Positions 7,711 through 15,711 are shown, numbered from the stretch's first letter. The stretch is DNA of 22,132 nucleotides from RUG626 sp051866775 (GCA_051866775.1 JBJDXR010000001.1:1-22132); one strand, 5' to 3'. Numbers and translations are program-made. The notes: a model not told the origin generated them from the letters alone.

Positions 7711-8406
7711 ATGAAAAGAATTGACAGCATTGACGCCCTGAGAGGGCTGGCGGTGGTGCTTATGGTCATACACCATTTCCTGCTGGACTTGGTGGAGCTG
7801 TGCGGCGCGCCGGGGTGGCTCTTTTCAAATCCCGTGTTTGATATCCTCCACTACATTTTTGCGGGGCTTTTTATATTTCTCTCCGGGGTGTCCTCAAATT
7901 TTTCCCACAGCAACATTAAGCGTGGTGTGAAGGTCTTTGCCATAGCCATGGGAATGACGGTGGTGACTACGCTGATCGGTTCGCCTATACGCTTTGGAGT
8001 GCTCCACCTGCTGGGCTTCTGCATGGTGTTTTATGGCCTGACGCACAAGGCGTGGGAGAGCGTCCCGAGAATCGTTATGCCGGTCTTATGCGTTGCGCTT
8101 CTTGTGGGAAGCTCTCTTCTGGTAAGCCGCGTATCAATCGGCGGCGCGGCCCGTTATCTCTTTATGTTCGGCTGGACATATAAGGGTTTTTACAGCGCCG
8201 ACTATTTCCCCATATTCCCATGGTTATTTGTGTTCCTGCTGGGAACATGGGCGGGCGCGTACATAAAGGAATACAGGCTTCCGAAGCGCTTTTATGAGTT
8301 TACCTGTCCGGTATTCCCTAAGATAGGCCGTATGGCGCTTATCATCTATATTGTCCACCAGCCGGTGCTCTATGGGCTTATATACGCGGTGAAGTTTTTT
8401 TATTAA
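7711..8406 (+). CDS. DUF1624 / heparan-alpha-glucosaminide N-acetyltransferase-like membrane protein
   Basis: The N-terminus MKRIDSIDALRGLAVVLMV is the signature of the DUF1624 (HGSNAT catalytic-like/YeiB-like) membrane acyltransferase group. Hydrophobic segments are visible near residues 8-30, 48-65, 72-95, 97-110, 118-138, 157-180 and 205-228, so about six or seven membrane passes. The conserved His in VIHHFLLDL fits an acyl-transfer role, but the acceptor in bacteria is not established. ATG 7711 gives the family-typical start. A GTG at 7690 is in frame but sits directly on the only GA-rich site. The gene follows ychF by 87 nt on the same strand and may be cotranscribed with it. Confidence 0.75.
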   Translation: MKRIDSIDALRGLAVVLMVIHHFLLDLVELCGAPGWLFSNPVFDILHYIFAGLFIFLSGVSSNFSHSNIKRGVKVFAIAMGMTVVTTLIGSPIRFGVLHLLGFCMVFYGLTHKAWESVPRIVMPVLCVALLVGSSLLVSRVSIGGAARYLFMFGWTYKGFYSADYFPIFPWLFVFLLGTWAGAYIKEYRLPKRFYEFTCPVFPKIGRMALIIYIVHQPVLYGLIYAVKFFY

Positions 8407-8417
8407 GTGAGCCGCAG

Positions 8418-8446
8418 TTGACAAATTTTTAAATACATTATAAAAT
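8418..8446 (+). promoter_or_regulatory. Near-consensus promoter of the S-component/kinase operon
   Basis: TTGACA (8418-8423) and TAAAAT (8441-8446) are separated by exactly 17 bases. The transcript would start near 8453, about 120 nt before the first gene. Confidence 0.85.
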
Positions 8447-8452
8447 ATAAAG

Positions 8453-8558
8453 CAACTGTCCGGCAGAAGCCGGCAAAAGCAGCCTTTTTGATTTAACGAT
8501 GCCATGAAGGTATCCTGCCGCGCACAGCGCGGGGAAGCCTTTATGGCATTTTTATTTT
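8453..8558 (+). promoter_or_regulatory. Structured leader with terminator-like hairpin; possible attenuator or riboswitch
   Basis: The leader contains a small hairpin CCGGC-agaa-GCCGG (8460-8473). A larger multi-part hairpin follows: ATGCCAT (8499-8505) pairs with ATGGCAT (8543-8549), AAGG with CCTT inside it, and CCGCGC-aca-GCGCGG at the tip (8518-8532). The closing stem is followed at once by a T-rich run (8549-8556), as in an intrinsic terminator, yet the ribosome binding site of the next gene lies immediately downstream. That layout suits premature termination control. I compared it by eye with THF, TPP, FMN, preQ1, cobalamin and fluoride aptamer motifs and saw no match. Confidence 0.5.
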
Positions 8559-8574
8559 GAAAAGAGGAAATTAT

Positions 8575-9126
8575 ATGTCAAACAGGACTATAAGAAACAT
8601 GGTATTGGCCGCGCTCTTTCTGGCGCTGGGCTTCGTGCTGCCCTTTCTCACCGGGCAGATACCGCAGATAGGAAGCATGCTTTTGCCGATGCATATACCC
8701 GTGCTGCTCTGCGGCTTTGTATGCGGGCCGTTCTGGGGCCTTGCAGTGGGGGCGATATGTCCGATTCTGCGCTCGCTGGTATTTTCGATGCCGTCGATGT
8801 ACCCATCTGCTGTAGCAATGGCCTTTGAGCTGGCGGTATACGGTTTTGCATCGGGGCTTCTCTATAAGCTTCTGCCGAGAAACAAAATAAATGTCTATGT
8901 ATCCCTGCTGGGGGCGATGATAGCCGGGCGCGTTGTTTGGGGCGTGGTACGCCTTATCATGACTGTGGGCAGCGAATCGACCTTCCCTATGAGCGCATTT
9001 ATTGCAGGTGCGGTCACGACCGCCATACCCGGCATAATACTTCAGATAGTGGTAATACCTGTCTTAGTCATAATACTTGAAAAACACGGCTTTACGGAGG
9101 AACAGTATGCCGCGGCAGCTAAGTGA
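8575..9126 (+). CDS. ECF transporter S component (substrate-binding membrane subunit)
   Basis: This 183-residue integral membrane protein is almost entirely hydrophobic. Its motifs ALGFVLPFLTGQIPQIGSM, LPMHIPVLLCGFVCGPFWG and MPSMYPSAVAMAFELAVYG are typical of one S-component group of energy-coupling factor importers. The S component captures a vitamin or precursor and works with a shared EcfT-EcfA-EcfA' module, which is not in this window. ATG 8575 is preceded by AGAGGA at six bases; a TTG at 8557 lies before that site. The next gene starts 20 nt before this one ends, so the two are translationally coupled. A pantothenate-type (PanT-like) substrate is possible but unproven. Confidence 0.8.
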   Translation: MSNRTIRNMVLAALFLALGFVLPFLTGQIPQIGSMLLPMHIPVLLCGFVCGPFWGLAVGAICPILRSLVFSMPSMYPSAVAMAFELAVYGFASGLLYKLLPRNKINVYVSLLGAMIAGRVVWGVVRLIMTVGSESTFPMSAFIAGAVTTAIPGIILQIVVIPVLVIILEKHGFTEEQYAAAAK

Positions 9127-10144
9127 GCTTTTAAAGGCACATTTGCGCGCCCATCCACAGGCGCGGATAACAGACGCGGTAAAGTACATATATCAGAATG
9201 AATTCGGCGGCGGGCATCTTATAACGGACGCCCCCGCCGCTCTCGCCCGCCTTAAGGAGGAGCTGTACTCCTGCGCAGCCTCGGACGCTCCGCTCACAGA
9301 GCCGCTGGGAAATGGCCTCGTGAGGCTCAACCTGTACCCTGCCCGGGAGAGAATATCTCCGGAGACGCTTTCGGCAATGTTTAAGCTGTCATCGGAGCAC
9401 GTTCAGGGGGACATGGAGCGGTTTTATGAGAAGCTGGAGCTTCTGCATGGCCTCGGATATCCCAGGGAGGAGCTTGACGGTTATATCTCTGAGTACAAAA
9501 AAGCGGGCTGTCCTGCGGTGTCACACAGTCCGGAGTACCGCGCGGCCTATGCGCCTGCATACAGGGTCGTGCTGAGCGCTTTCGGGCAGTTTTTTGAGGT
9601 GTTTTCAGCTGCGGATAAGCTGCTTTCGGAGCGTGAGAATGTTACGGTGGCTATAGACGGCATGTGCGCCTCGGGCAAGACCACGCTGGCGCGGCTTCTC
9701 GGTGAGGTGTATGACGCAAATGTGTTTCACGCGGATGACTATTTCCTTCCACCGGAAAAGCGCACTGTGGAGAGGCTTTCTGAGCCGGGCGGCAATATGG
9801 ACAGGGAGCGCCTGCTCATGGAGGCCGTTATGCCCATAAGCCGCGGAGAGGAGTGCGTTACACGCCGCTTTGACTGCTCCACATTTGAGCTTTTGCCGCC
9901 TGTACGGCACCCCAAAAAACGGCTTAATATCATTGAAGGCTCCTACTGCCTGCATCCGGAGCTGAGAAGCGGCTATACGCTTAAGGTGATGCTCCGGACC
10001 GATTATAATACGCAGCTTGAACGGCTTAAAAGGCGCGATCCTGATCGCCTTGGGCAGTTTATTGAACGCTGGATCCCTCTTGAAAACAGCTACTTTGACA
10101 ATCTCAAAATAGCGGAGGCAGCCGATATAATAATCGATACATGA
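9107..10144 (+). CDS. Uridine kinase-like P-loop kinase with unknown N-terminal domain
   Basis: The 345-residue product has two parts. Residues 1-170 form a helical, Tyr/Glu-rich domain (KYIYQNEFGGGHLITD near 26-41) that I do not recognise. Residues 178-345 are a P-loop kinase with GMCASGKTT (185-193), FHADDYFLPPEKR, NIIEGSYCLHPEL and a lid-like ERLKRRDPDRLGQF, resembling uridine kinase/phosphoribulokinase/type I pantothenate kinase relatives. GGAGGA lies six bases before ATG 9107. The start overlaps the S-component gene, which points to a shared substrate: the imported compound may be phosphorylated and trapped. The substrate is not determinable here. A strong terminator follows. Confidence 0.75.
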   Translation: MPRQLSELLKAHLRAHPQARITDAVKYIYQNEFGGGHLITDAPAALARLKEELYSCAASDAPLTEPLGNGLVRLNLYPARERISPETLSAMFKLSSEHVQGDMERFYEKLELLHGLGYPREELDGYISEYKKAGCPAVSHSPEYRAAYAPAYRVVLSAFGQFFEVFSAADKLLSERENVTVAIDGMCASGKTTLARLLGEVYDANVFHADDYFLPPEKRTVERLSEPGGNMDRERLLMEAVMPISRGEECVTRRFDCSTFELLPPVRHPKKRLNIIEGSYCLHPELRSGYTLKVMLRTDYNTQLERLKRRDPDRLGQFIERWIPLENSYFDNLKIAEAADIIIDT

Positions 10145-10151
10145 ATGAAAA

Positions 10152-10182
10152 TGCCGCAGGGGAAGCCTGCGGCAGATTTTTT
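10152..10182 (+). terminator. Intrinsic terminator of the S-component/kinase operon
   Basis: A perfect 9-bp GC-rich stem (10152-10160 with 10166-10174) has a five-base loop and is followed by GATTTTTT, eight bases after the kinase stop codon. Confidence 0.9.
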
Positions 10183-10229
10183 CCCCGCTCCGAAACAAAC
10201 AGCCGCGCAAATTGCGTGAGACTTTTTGG

Positions 10230-10334
10230 AAACGTTAACATTCTTGGGCGTACTTTAAATTCAAATTGACAAAGTCTACATATATATGATATTTTAAGCA
10301 AGTAATAAGAAAATGTTGATTGCCGTTAACGTTT
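10230..10334 (+). promoter_or_regulatory. Promoter region of the pepD-like gene flanked by an inverted 10-mer pair
   Basis: TTGACA at 10266-10271 is followed 17-18 bases later by an AT-rich -10 (ATATTT/TATTTT, 10289-10295). The 10-mer AAACGTTAAC (10230-10239) recurs in exact inverted orientation as GTTAACGTTT (10325-10334). One copy lies upstream of the -35 and the other in the early transcribed region, like a pair of repressor sites. Confidence 0.5.
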
Positions 10335-10407
10335 ACGAAAAAGCTCGCAATGTTGGAGAAAACGGTTTGGTTTTTATGCAGCCTATTTTTATGAAAGAGG
10401 GCATATT

Positions 10408-11841
10408 ATGGGACACGGATTTAAACCTGAGAGCGGCATCGAAAAGTATTTTGCACTTATAAGCTCCATACCTCACGGCTCAGGAAATGAGTCTGCGCTG
10501 GGAACTGCGATCTTGAAGCTTGCCGGGGACGCGGGATTGGATGCGGATAGGGATGCGGCGGGCAACATCTTTATACGCAAGCCTGCGACAGCCGGGAGCG
10601 AGGATAAAGAGCCTATTATGCTGGCGGCGCATCTGGATATGGTGTGCGCCAAGGCCCCGGGAAGCTTACACGACTTTGCCGCGGAGCCGTTGACTCTCTA
10701 TGTTGACGATGACGGCTGGCTTCATGCCGACGGCACGACCCTGGGAGCTGATGACGGCTACGGAGTGGCATACATATTAGATATTTTACTGCGTGATGAT
10801 ATAAGGCATCCCGCGCTTGAGTGCCTCCTGACAACGAAGGAGGAGACCAGCATGGCGGGAGCGATGCGGTTTGATTATTCAAAGATAACGGCAAAAAAGA
10901 TTATAGGCCTTGACAGCTTTGGGGTGGAGCGAAATACAGTCTCCTCCTGCATGGGCAGGCGCATGAGCTATGAGCTTGCCATGGAGCCGGCGGCGGCCGC
11001 AGGCCGGTGCTTTAAGGTGGAAGTGTGCGGTCTTATCGGCGGACACTCCGCTGTGGATATTACCTGCGGGCGCGCAAATGCCCTGAAGGTGCTTGGACAT
11101 ACCCTATCGGCACTGGAGAGGGTTGGAGCCGTGCTTGTGAGCGCCGAGGGAGGGGAGGCGGAAAACTCCATTCCAAGGCATGCCTCCGCGTACGTGCTGG
11201 TTGGGGAGGACGCCATCCCGGCGGCAGAGAGGGCTGTGGCCGGAGTGCAAAAGCACTTTGGAAAGCTCTATCAGGCCACGGACGGGGGGCTTTCCATCGC
11301 CTTCCGAGAGGCGGAAAGAACCGGAGACGGGGCTTTCTCCATGGAATGCATACGGCTGCTGCGGACGCTCCCCAATGGGGTCCGGGCCATGGATTTTGTA
11401 CATGAGGGCGCTGTGGCATGCAGCGGGAATCTGGGCATTTTGAGTACCGACGGGGGAGTTCTGCGGATAAAGGGCTTGCTGCGCAGCAACTGCTCGGAGT
11501 GGCTGGAGACGCTGACGGACGAGATGGAGCTTGCCTGCGAGGTGCTCGGCGGTCGGGCGGTCCGCGGTGAAGATACCCCCGGTATGGAGTACAGGCCGGG
11601 GTCTGTGCTGAGACAAAGTTATTTTGACATCGCCGAGAGCATGCTGGGCTTTCGCCCGGAGGAGGTCACGACCCACGGAGGGCTTGAGATAGGCTACTTT
11701 GCTGAAAATATTCAGGATGCCGACATTCTCACGATAGGCGTTGACGCAGTGGGCGCCCATTCCCCGGAGGAGGCGATGTCCCTCAGATCCTTTAACGATG
11801 TTTATGCCTCCCTCACTGCACTCATTGAACAGCTTGCATAG
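10408..11841 (+). CDS. pepD: Beta-Ala-His/aminoacyl-histidine dipeptidase (M20, PepD family)
   Basis: At 477 residues this has the normal PepD length. Zinc-ligand motifs are all present: AAHLDMVC (His75, Asp77), TTLGADDGYGVAY (Asp115/116), TKEETSMAGAM (Glu145/146), IIGLDSF (Asp169) and a late VGAHSPEEAMS (His near 456). The central GLIGGHSAVDI segment is the dimerisation-lid part of M20 enzymes. PepD hydrolyses Xaa-His and other dipeptides in the cytosol, feeding amino acid recycling. GAGGG precedes the ATG. The gene is followed on the same strand by another peptidase, suggesting a peptide-use locus. Confidence 0.92.
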   Translation: MGHGFKPESGIEKYFALISSIPHGSGNESALGTAILKLAGDAGLDADRDAAGNIFIRKPATAGSEDKEPIMLAAHLDMVCAKAPGSLHDFAAEPLTLYVDDDGWLHADGTTLGADDGYGVAYILDILLRDDIRHPALECLLTTKEETSMAGAMRFDYSKITAKKIIGLDSFGVERNTVSSCMGRRMSYELAMEPAAAAGRCFKVEVCGLIGGHSAVDITCGRANALKVLGHTLSALERVGAVLVSAEGGEAENSIPRHASAYVLVGEDAIPAAERAVAGVQKHFGKLYQATDGGLSIAFREAERTGDGAFSMECIRLLRTLPNGVRAMDFVHEGAVACSGNLGILSTDGGVLRIKGLLRSNCSEWLETLTDEMELACEVLGGRAVRGEDTPGMEYRPGSVLRQSYFDIAESMLGFRPEEVTTHGGLEIGYFAENIQDADILTIGVDAVGAHSPEEAMSLRSFNDVYASLTALIEQLA

Positions 11842-11900
11842 AGCATGCCGGTACATACCGGTATTAGTATAAAGATCAAATTACGAACAGGAGTGAAAGT

Positions 11901-13094
11901 ATGCAGCAGAATATGATCCTTGAGTTCCCGGTTTCCGAGTATGAAAACCGCATTAAAAACCTTACAGCGGGGATGAAGCAGCGCGGTATGGACGCGGTGC
12001 TTCTCACCATGCCGTCAAACGTGCGCTATTTCTCCGGACTGAGGACTATAGTGTGGGCGTCGAATTCCTCGATACCGGGCGTCCTTGTGATCGACAGCGA
12101 CGGTAATATGAGAATAATCAGCTCCAAGAGCAACAGCAACACGGTGCGTGTAAGCACCTGTATTGAGGAGAAGGATCTGGTGATTTTTAAGGCCGGCTCC
12201 GATATCCCCACCTTTAACGACGCTCTGAACTTAGTCCTGCACGGCCTGAAGCTTGATAACGCCGTTATCGGCGTGGAGTACGGCGACGGTTTCCGTATCC
12301 GTATGACCATGGAGCACTACGACAAGATGCGCGAGGAGTTTAAAAACGCCAGCTTTGTCGATGCGGCGCAGCTTTTGTGGGATATCCGCTGCGTCAAGTC
12401 GCCCCTTGAGATCGAGCGTATGCGCAAGGCATCCAGAATAGCCAGCCGCGCCTTTGATGCGGCGTTTGATATAATCGTCCCCGGCAGAACCACCGAGGAT
12501 GAGGTGTTTCGCTATATGGCCTCCCAGTGCTTCCAGATGGGCGCGGAGGAGATGCTTCAGCTGGAGCTGCACGGACGGAAGGACCGCTACGCAAACTATA
12601 ACTGCGCCCCATCCGATCTGCCCTTCGGCACGGAGCGCGGCACCATGATCACTATTGACGGCGGCCCCAGCTACAAGGGTTATTACTCGGATATCACCCG
12701 CGTGGGTGTTATCGGCGGGCCTACCGACCGTCAGAAGGAGCTTTTTAAGATAGCCATGGACGGATTTGCGGCGGCGCTTGAGGCACTTCGCCCCGGACGT
12801 ACCGCGGACGAGGTCTGCCGCATGACCGACAAGTGGTTTGATGATGCGGGCGTGGGTGACATTTTTGTAAGCCGCGGCTGGATAGGCCACTGCCTGGGAC
12901 TTGATGTTCATGAAAACCCCTGCCTGTGCCACGGAGATTATACTGTGATCAGGCCGGGCATGGTATTCGCGGTCGAACCGTTTATCTTTAACGATGTGGA
13001 CGGCTCCTTCGGAATAGAGGAGAACCTTGTGGTTACGGAAAACGGAGTGGAGCTTCTCTCCGATGCGTATAACGGTCTGTATTGCGTGGGCTGA
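11901..13094 (+). CDS. M24 metallopeptidase, Xaa-Pro aminopeptidase/creatinase-like
   Basis: The 397-residue protein has the creatinase N-terminal domain (about 12-150) and the pita-bread catalytic domain (about 165-397). All five metal ligands are in place: Asp253 (TIDGG), Asp264 (YYSDITR), His330 (GHCLGLDVHE), Glu359 (FAVEPF) and Glu373 (FGIEENLVVTENG). Members cleave Xaa-Pro bonds at the N-terminus of peptides; some relatives act on other substrates. AGGAG precedes the ATG. It lies 59 nt after the pepD-like gene with no terminator between them, and a strong terminator follows. It is probably the second gene of a peptidase operon. Confidence 0.9.
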   Translation: MQQNMILEFPVSEYENRIKNLTAGMKQRGMDAVLLTMPSNVRYFSGLRTIVWASNSSIPGVLVIDSDGNMRIISSKSNSNTVRVSTCIEEKDLVIFKAGSDIPTFNDALNLVLHGLKLDNAVIGVEYGDGFRIRMTMEHYDKMREEFKNASFVDAAQLLWDIRCVKSPLEIERMRKASRIASRAFDAAFDIIVPGRTTEDEVFRYMASQCFQMGAEEMLQLELHGRKDRYANYNCAPSDLPFGTERGTMITIDGGPSYKGYYSDITRVGVIGGPTDRQKELFKIAMDGFAAALEALRPGRTADEVCRMTDKWFDDAGVGDIFVSRGWIGHCLGLDVHENPCLCHGDYTVIRPGMVFAVEPFIFNDVDGSFGIEENLVVTENGVELLSDAYNGLYCVG

Positions 13095-13135
13095 ACTGTC
13101 AGGGCCCGGGCTGCAGCAAAAATAACGGGAGAATT

Positions 13136-13180
13136 AAAAGGAAGGGATTTTGCCGAATAGGCAAAATCCCTTCCTTTTTT
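13136..13180 (+). terminator. Strong intrinsic terminator after the M24 peptidase
   Basis: A perfect 19-bp stem (13136-13154 with 13160-13178) has a five-base loop and ends in a T run. With A and T runs on both flanks it could work in either direction. Confidence 0.9.
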
Positions 13181-13314
13181 TCGCCGGGCATCTATAAAGT
13201 GAACGTCTTTTTTTTCTTGCCGGAACAAAAAATGCGCCTGGGCAAAGAGGCCCTTGGTTCAGCGTGTAACATCGCGGCACTACAGATGCCGACGTTTGAA
13301 GGAGCCCCCATAGC

Positions 13315-13343
13315 TTGAATCGGTTAAAAAGTTATGCTATCAT
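13315..13343 (+). promoter_or_regulatory. Promoter of the 524-residue unknown gene
   Basis: TTGAAT (13315-13320) and TATCAT (13338-13343) are separated by 17 bases, about 55 nt upstream of the gene start. Confidence 0.65.
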
Positions 13344-13398
13344 CCCAAATAAAAGCAAGGCTTGAGAAAAAATACCTGTGACGGGGAGATGAATATCA

Positions 13399-14973
13399 AT
13401 GGGAACGACATTGGCAAACCTCCATATTCTCAATGGGAATTTGGAGCAGATAAAAACATGGATACCCGACGCGGCAATAGGGCAGTGGTCTCACCATTGC
13501 GTCTCTGTGTTCAGCGCAGGCTTCCTGCCGGAATTGACGGATAAGAAAGCCAGAACCCTCTCCAAACAGATCCCCCAGCCCGTTCTCTCCGCATGGCTGT
13601 TTGACAGCGACGCGGTCGGTATCTCTGTTTTTCAGCACGGCAAAACAGTGGCAGCCCATATTTTCAACCCTGACGGGTACAGCAAGATGGGAAATATCCC
13701 TTTGTTTTGTGCCGTATGGAATCTCCCAGAGGAGGATATTCCCCGTCTCCGCACGGTCTGGAGAAAGGGATCCGCGGAAGAACAGCTGGATCTGACCGCC
13801 GCTCTTTTGGGGCTTCCTTTGTACCATGATGCAATGGAACTTCCGGACAAGCAATATGAACGTGATACGGCTTCTGTTGACCGCTGGATTAAGGAAAGAC
13901 CTGCGCCGCCGAAAATCAAAAATCAAGCGAAGGCGGAGCTGATTCAAGAGCTTTCGAAATTCCGCTGTTATGGAATGGGCTCCTTCCGCTGCCCTTTCTA
14001 TGTCAGTGTGGACCCTTTTGACGATGAATACGCCTATGACCGGTATCATCTGTGGAAAGCCGCCCCCGACGGAACAGTCGGAGAAATATGGTCCGATACA
14101 AAACATCCCCGGTTTTTTGTGTCGGATGACCGGATCATCTGCGTAGATTTTCGCAGGAGAACTGCGGCGTATGATTCATCGGGTCTGCTGCCCTGCGGCC
14201 ATCCCCTCAGTGACGATCTGCTGATGCTGGAGGATGGAAAGACCCTGCAATCGGAATACTCTGATGATAGACAGTATTCGCTCCTCTGCTGCGCACCCAA
14301 CGGGGCAGAGCTTTGGCGAAAGTCCGCTTTGACGACCCCACAGGAACGTGTCTTTGCTTGGAACGGACGGGAGATGATCCTGGCCAGGAACACAAAAGAG
14401 CGCTCACTGCTGGCGCGCATTGACCTTGCCGACGGACATGAGATCGAAGTTCTGGACCGTCCGGTCGGGCTGAATGCCTATCAAAAGCAGTGGCACAACG
14501 GCGCATGGTGGATCACCCACGATGGACAGAGACTGGAACATGGCTGTTGGACGGGAAGGGGAAATTACCAGCTGACAAAGCTGGATGAGCACCTGCGGAA
14601 AATATCGGAAGCGGCTTTGCCGTCCTATACGCAGGACATCTTCTTTTCTCCGGATGGAAAGATCGTCTATGTATTTCTGTATCAGAATCAGGTCATGGTT
14701 ATTGACGCTGAGCGTCTGACCGTGGAACACATTTTAAAAGACAAAGCGTATCTGACGCATTTAGGCTTTGATGATAAGCACCCTGAGCCGTGGTTCTGGC
14801 TTCAGCGGGATGGCAGCACAGTGGAGGCATGGGACAGCCTGCTGACAAAGCCTCTGTCCAGACACCGCCTAAAGGGTGAGATCGTTGGCTGCCACAGGGG
14901 TCAAAACAGGGCATTATGTGTCTCGACATGGGATAAACGGAAAAATATTTTTCGCGTATATCGGTTGACTTAA
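13399..14973 (+). CDS. Unknown protein with propeller-like C-terminal repeats
   Basis: This 524-residue protein has no signal peptide and no membrane segment. The first 190 residues (starting MGTTLANLHILNGNLEQIKT, with SAWLFDSDAVGISVFQHGK) look like a compact alpha/beta domain. The remainder is rich in Trp, Asp and Gly and has short strand-like blocks such as LLARIDLADGHEIEVLDRP and IFFSPDGKIVYVFLYQNQVMVIDAERLTVEHIL. That pattern resembles WD40/YVTN-type beta-propeller blades. I do not recognise the family or a catalytic motif. GGGGAG lies before the ATG. It is a single-gene unit with its own promoter, close to the integrated element's boundary but on the chromosomal side. Confidence 0.7.
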   Translation: MGTTLANLHILNGNLEQIKTWIPDAAIGQWSHHCVSVFSAGFLPELTDKKARTLSKQIPQPVLSAWLFDSDAVGISVFQHGKTVAAHIFNPDGYSKMGNIPLFCAVWNLPEEDIPRLRTVWRKGSAEEQLDLTAALLGLPLYHDAMELPDKQYERDTASVDRWIKERPAPPKIKNQAKAELIQELSKFRCYGMGSFRCPFYVSVDPFDDEYAYDRYHLWKAAPDGTVGEIWSDTKHPRFFVSDDRIICVDFRRRTAAYDSSGLLPCGHPLSDDLLMLEDGKTLQSEYSDDRQYSLLCCAPNGAELWRKSALTTPQERVFAWNGREMILARNTKERSLLARIDLADGHEIEVLDRPVGLNAYQKQWHNGAWWITHDGQRLEHGCWTGRGNYQLTKLDEHLRKISEAALPSYTQDIFFSPDGKIVYVFLYQNQVMVIDAERLTVEHILKDKAYLTHLGFDDKHPEPWFWLQRDGSTVEAWDSLLTKPLSRHRLKGEIVGCHRGQNRALCVSTWDKRKNIFRVYRLT

Positions 14974-15112
14974 AATGGGCAAGGCTCTGCCTGGCGTATC
15001 GGTAAAAGTGCGCCGTAAGTACACGGCCGCGTGAGCCGCGAAGAGCTCCCGCGTATGAGTCCGCTTACAGATCGAACCGGAATGTATGAAGCGGCCAAGG
15101 GGAGTGAAAAAG

Positions 15113-15152
15113 AAATAAAAAGCGGCTTGTTTTTACAAGCCGCTTTTTATTT
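15113..15152. terminator. Bidirectional-looking intrinsic terminator
   Basis: A perfect 18-bp stem (15113-15130 with 15135-15152) has a TTTT loop. A and T runs at the two sides suit termination on either strand. It is the first strong terminator after the 524-residue gene. Confidence 0.8.
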
Positions 15153-15350
15153 GCCTAAGAACGAATAAACGGCGCGTAAACAGAGGTAAGAAACGCAAAA
15201 AGTACACTACTATCAAATATTATTATCAGTCATCGACAGGGAAGAAAACTCCTGTATCACTCATACCAATAGGAAATTGACACCGCGCCAACCCCTGTAA
15301 CAGTGATATTTTCCTATATTTTGAGCTATTTTGCCCCTGAAAGCAAGAAA

Positions 15351-15384
15351 AAACCTCTCTTGTCTTGGTAGACAAAAGAGGTTT
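15351..15384 (-). terminator. Terminator of the former tRNA-Leu gene
   Basis: A 15-bp stem (15351-15365 with 15370-15384, one G-U in minus-strand sense) lies six bases beyond the CCA end of the tRNA fragment. On the minus strand it is followed by a T run. Confidence 0.8.
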
Positions 15385-15390
15385 CTTTCG

Positions 15391-15447
15391 TGGTGCCGGT
15401 GGCGGGGGTCGAACCCGCACCCTGTTGCCAGGACCGGATTTTGAGTC
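15391..15447 (-). other. 3' fragment of tRNA-Leu(CAA): attachment-site copy of an integrated element
   Basis: The minus strand from 15447 to 15391 reads as the 3' part of tRNA-Leu: GACTCAAAATCCGG (anticodon loop with CAA), a long variable arm TCCTGGCAACAGG, T arm GCGGGTTCGACCCCCGC, acceptor strand and encoded CCA. The 5' half is missing: bases just upstream pair with the anticodon stem at only two positions, and no D arm is present. An element that integrates at a tRNA 3' end leaves such a fragment at its far end. The orientation places the element to the right of 15447 and the chromosome to the left. Confidence 0.8.
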
Positions 15448-15666
15448 GCTCTAATGACGCTTTCCACCGCACTCCACCGCAGTCGTCCGTGCCCGCAAAC
15501 CCGCATGACTGCTGGATTTTTGCCCAAACGGCAAGCATTGTTAAATTATTCCGATTTTCGCTTTTTAGATGGTTCAGGGGAGAACCTTAGCCAGAACTCA
15601 CAGCAAAAACGACAACGCCCCAGGCCAGAGAGAACTTGAAAATTTTGGACAGAACTACATGGTATA

Positions 15667-15711
15667 GAGCCTCCTGCCAATGACAAGACTTCGACAGTTT
15701 ACAGGAGGTTC
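15667..15711 (+). promoter_or_regulatory. Hairpin that can hide the ribosome binding site of the first element gene
   Basis: GAGCCTCCTG (15667-15676) can pair with CAGGAGGTTC (15702-15711) through ten base pairs, one of them G-U, around a 25-base loop. The right arm contains the AGGAGG ribosome binding site for the GTG start at 15716. Confidence 0.5.

Larger units (their letters stand above)
14974..15390. other. Gene-poor stretch between the unknown gene and the element boundary
   Basis: I see no protein gene here. The first 140 nt are GC-rich and unassigned. They are followed by a terminator (15113-15152), an AT-rich stretch, and the minus-strand terminator that belonged to tRNA-Leu (15351-15384). 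Confidence 0.5.

Noticed and set aside
8453..8558. Cobalamin, THF or preQ1 riboswitch call for the leader
   Set aside because: Only a short GGTATCCTGCC stretch recalls a cobalamin-type motif and the required conserved boxes are absent.
11104..11856. Long minus-strand frame opposite the pepD-like gene (and similar ones at 9605-10210, 12231-12932 and 13396-14106)
   Set aside because: These are shadows of GC-biased coding strands; the plus-strand genes have clear family motifs.
14974..15112. GC-rich stretch containing GTGCGCC, considered as a group II intron 5' end
   Set aside because: No domain V hairpin or reverse transcriptase gene follows; the short match is not enough.
15261..15538. Two minus-strand frames across the tRNA-Leu fragment
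   Set aside because: They are translations of the tRNA fragment and its flanks, without ribosome binding sites.
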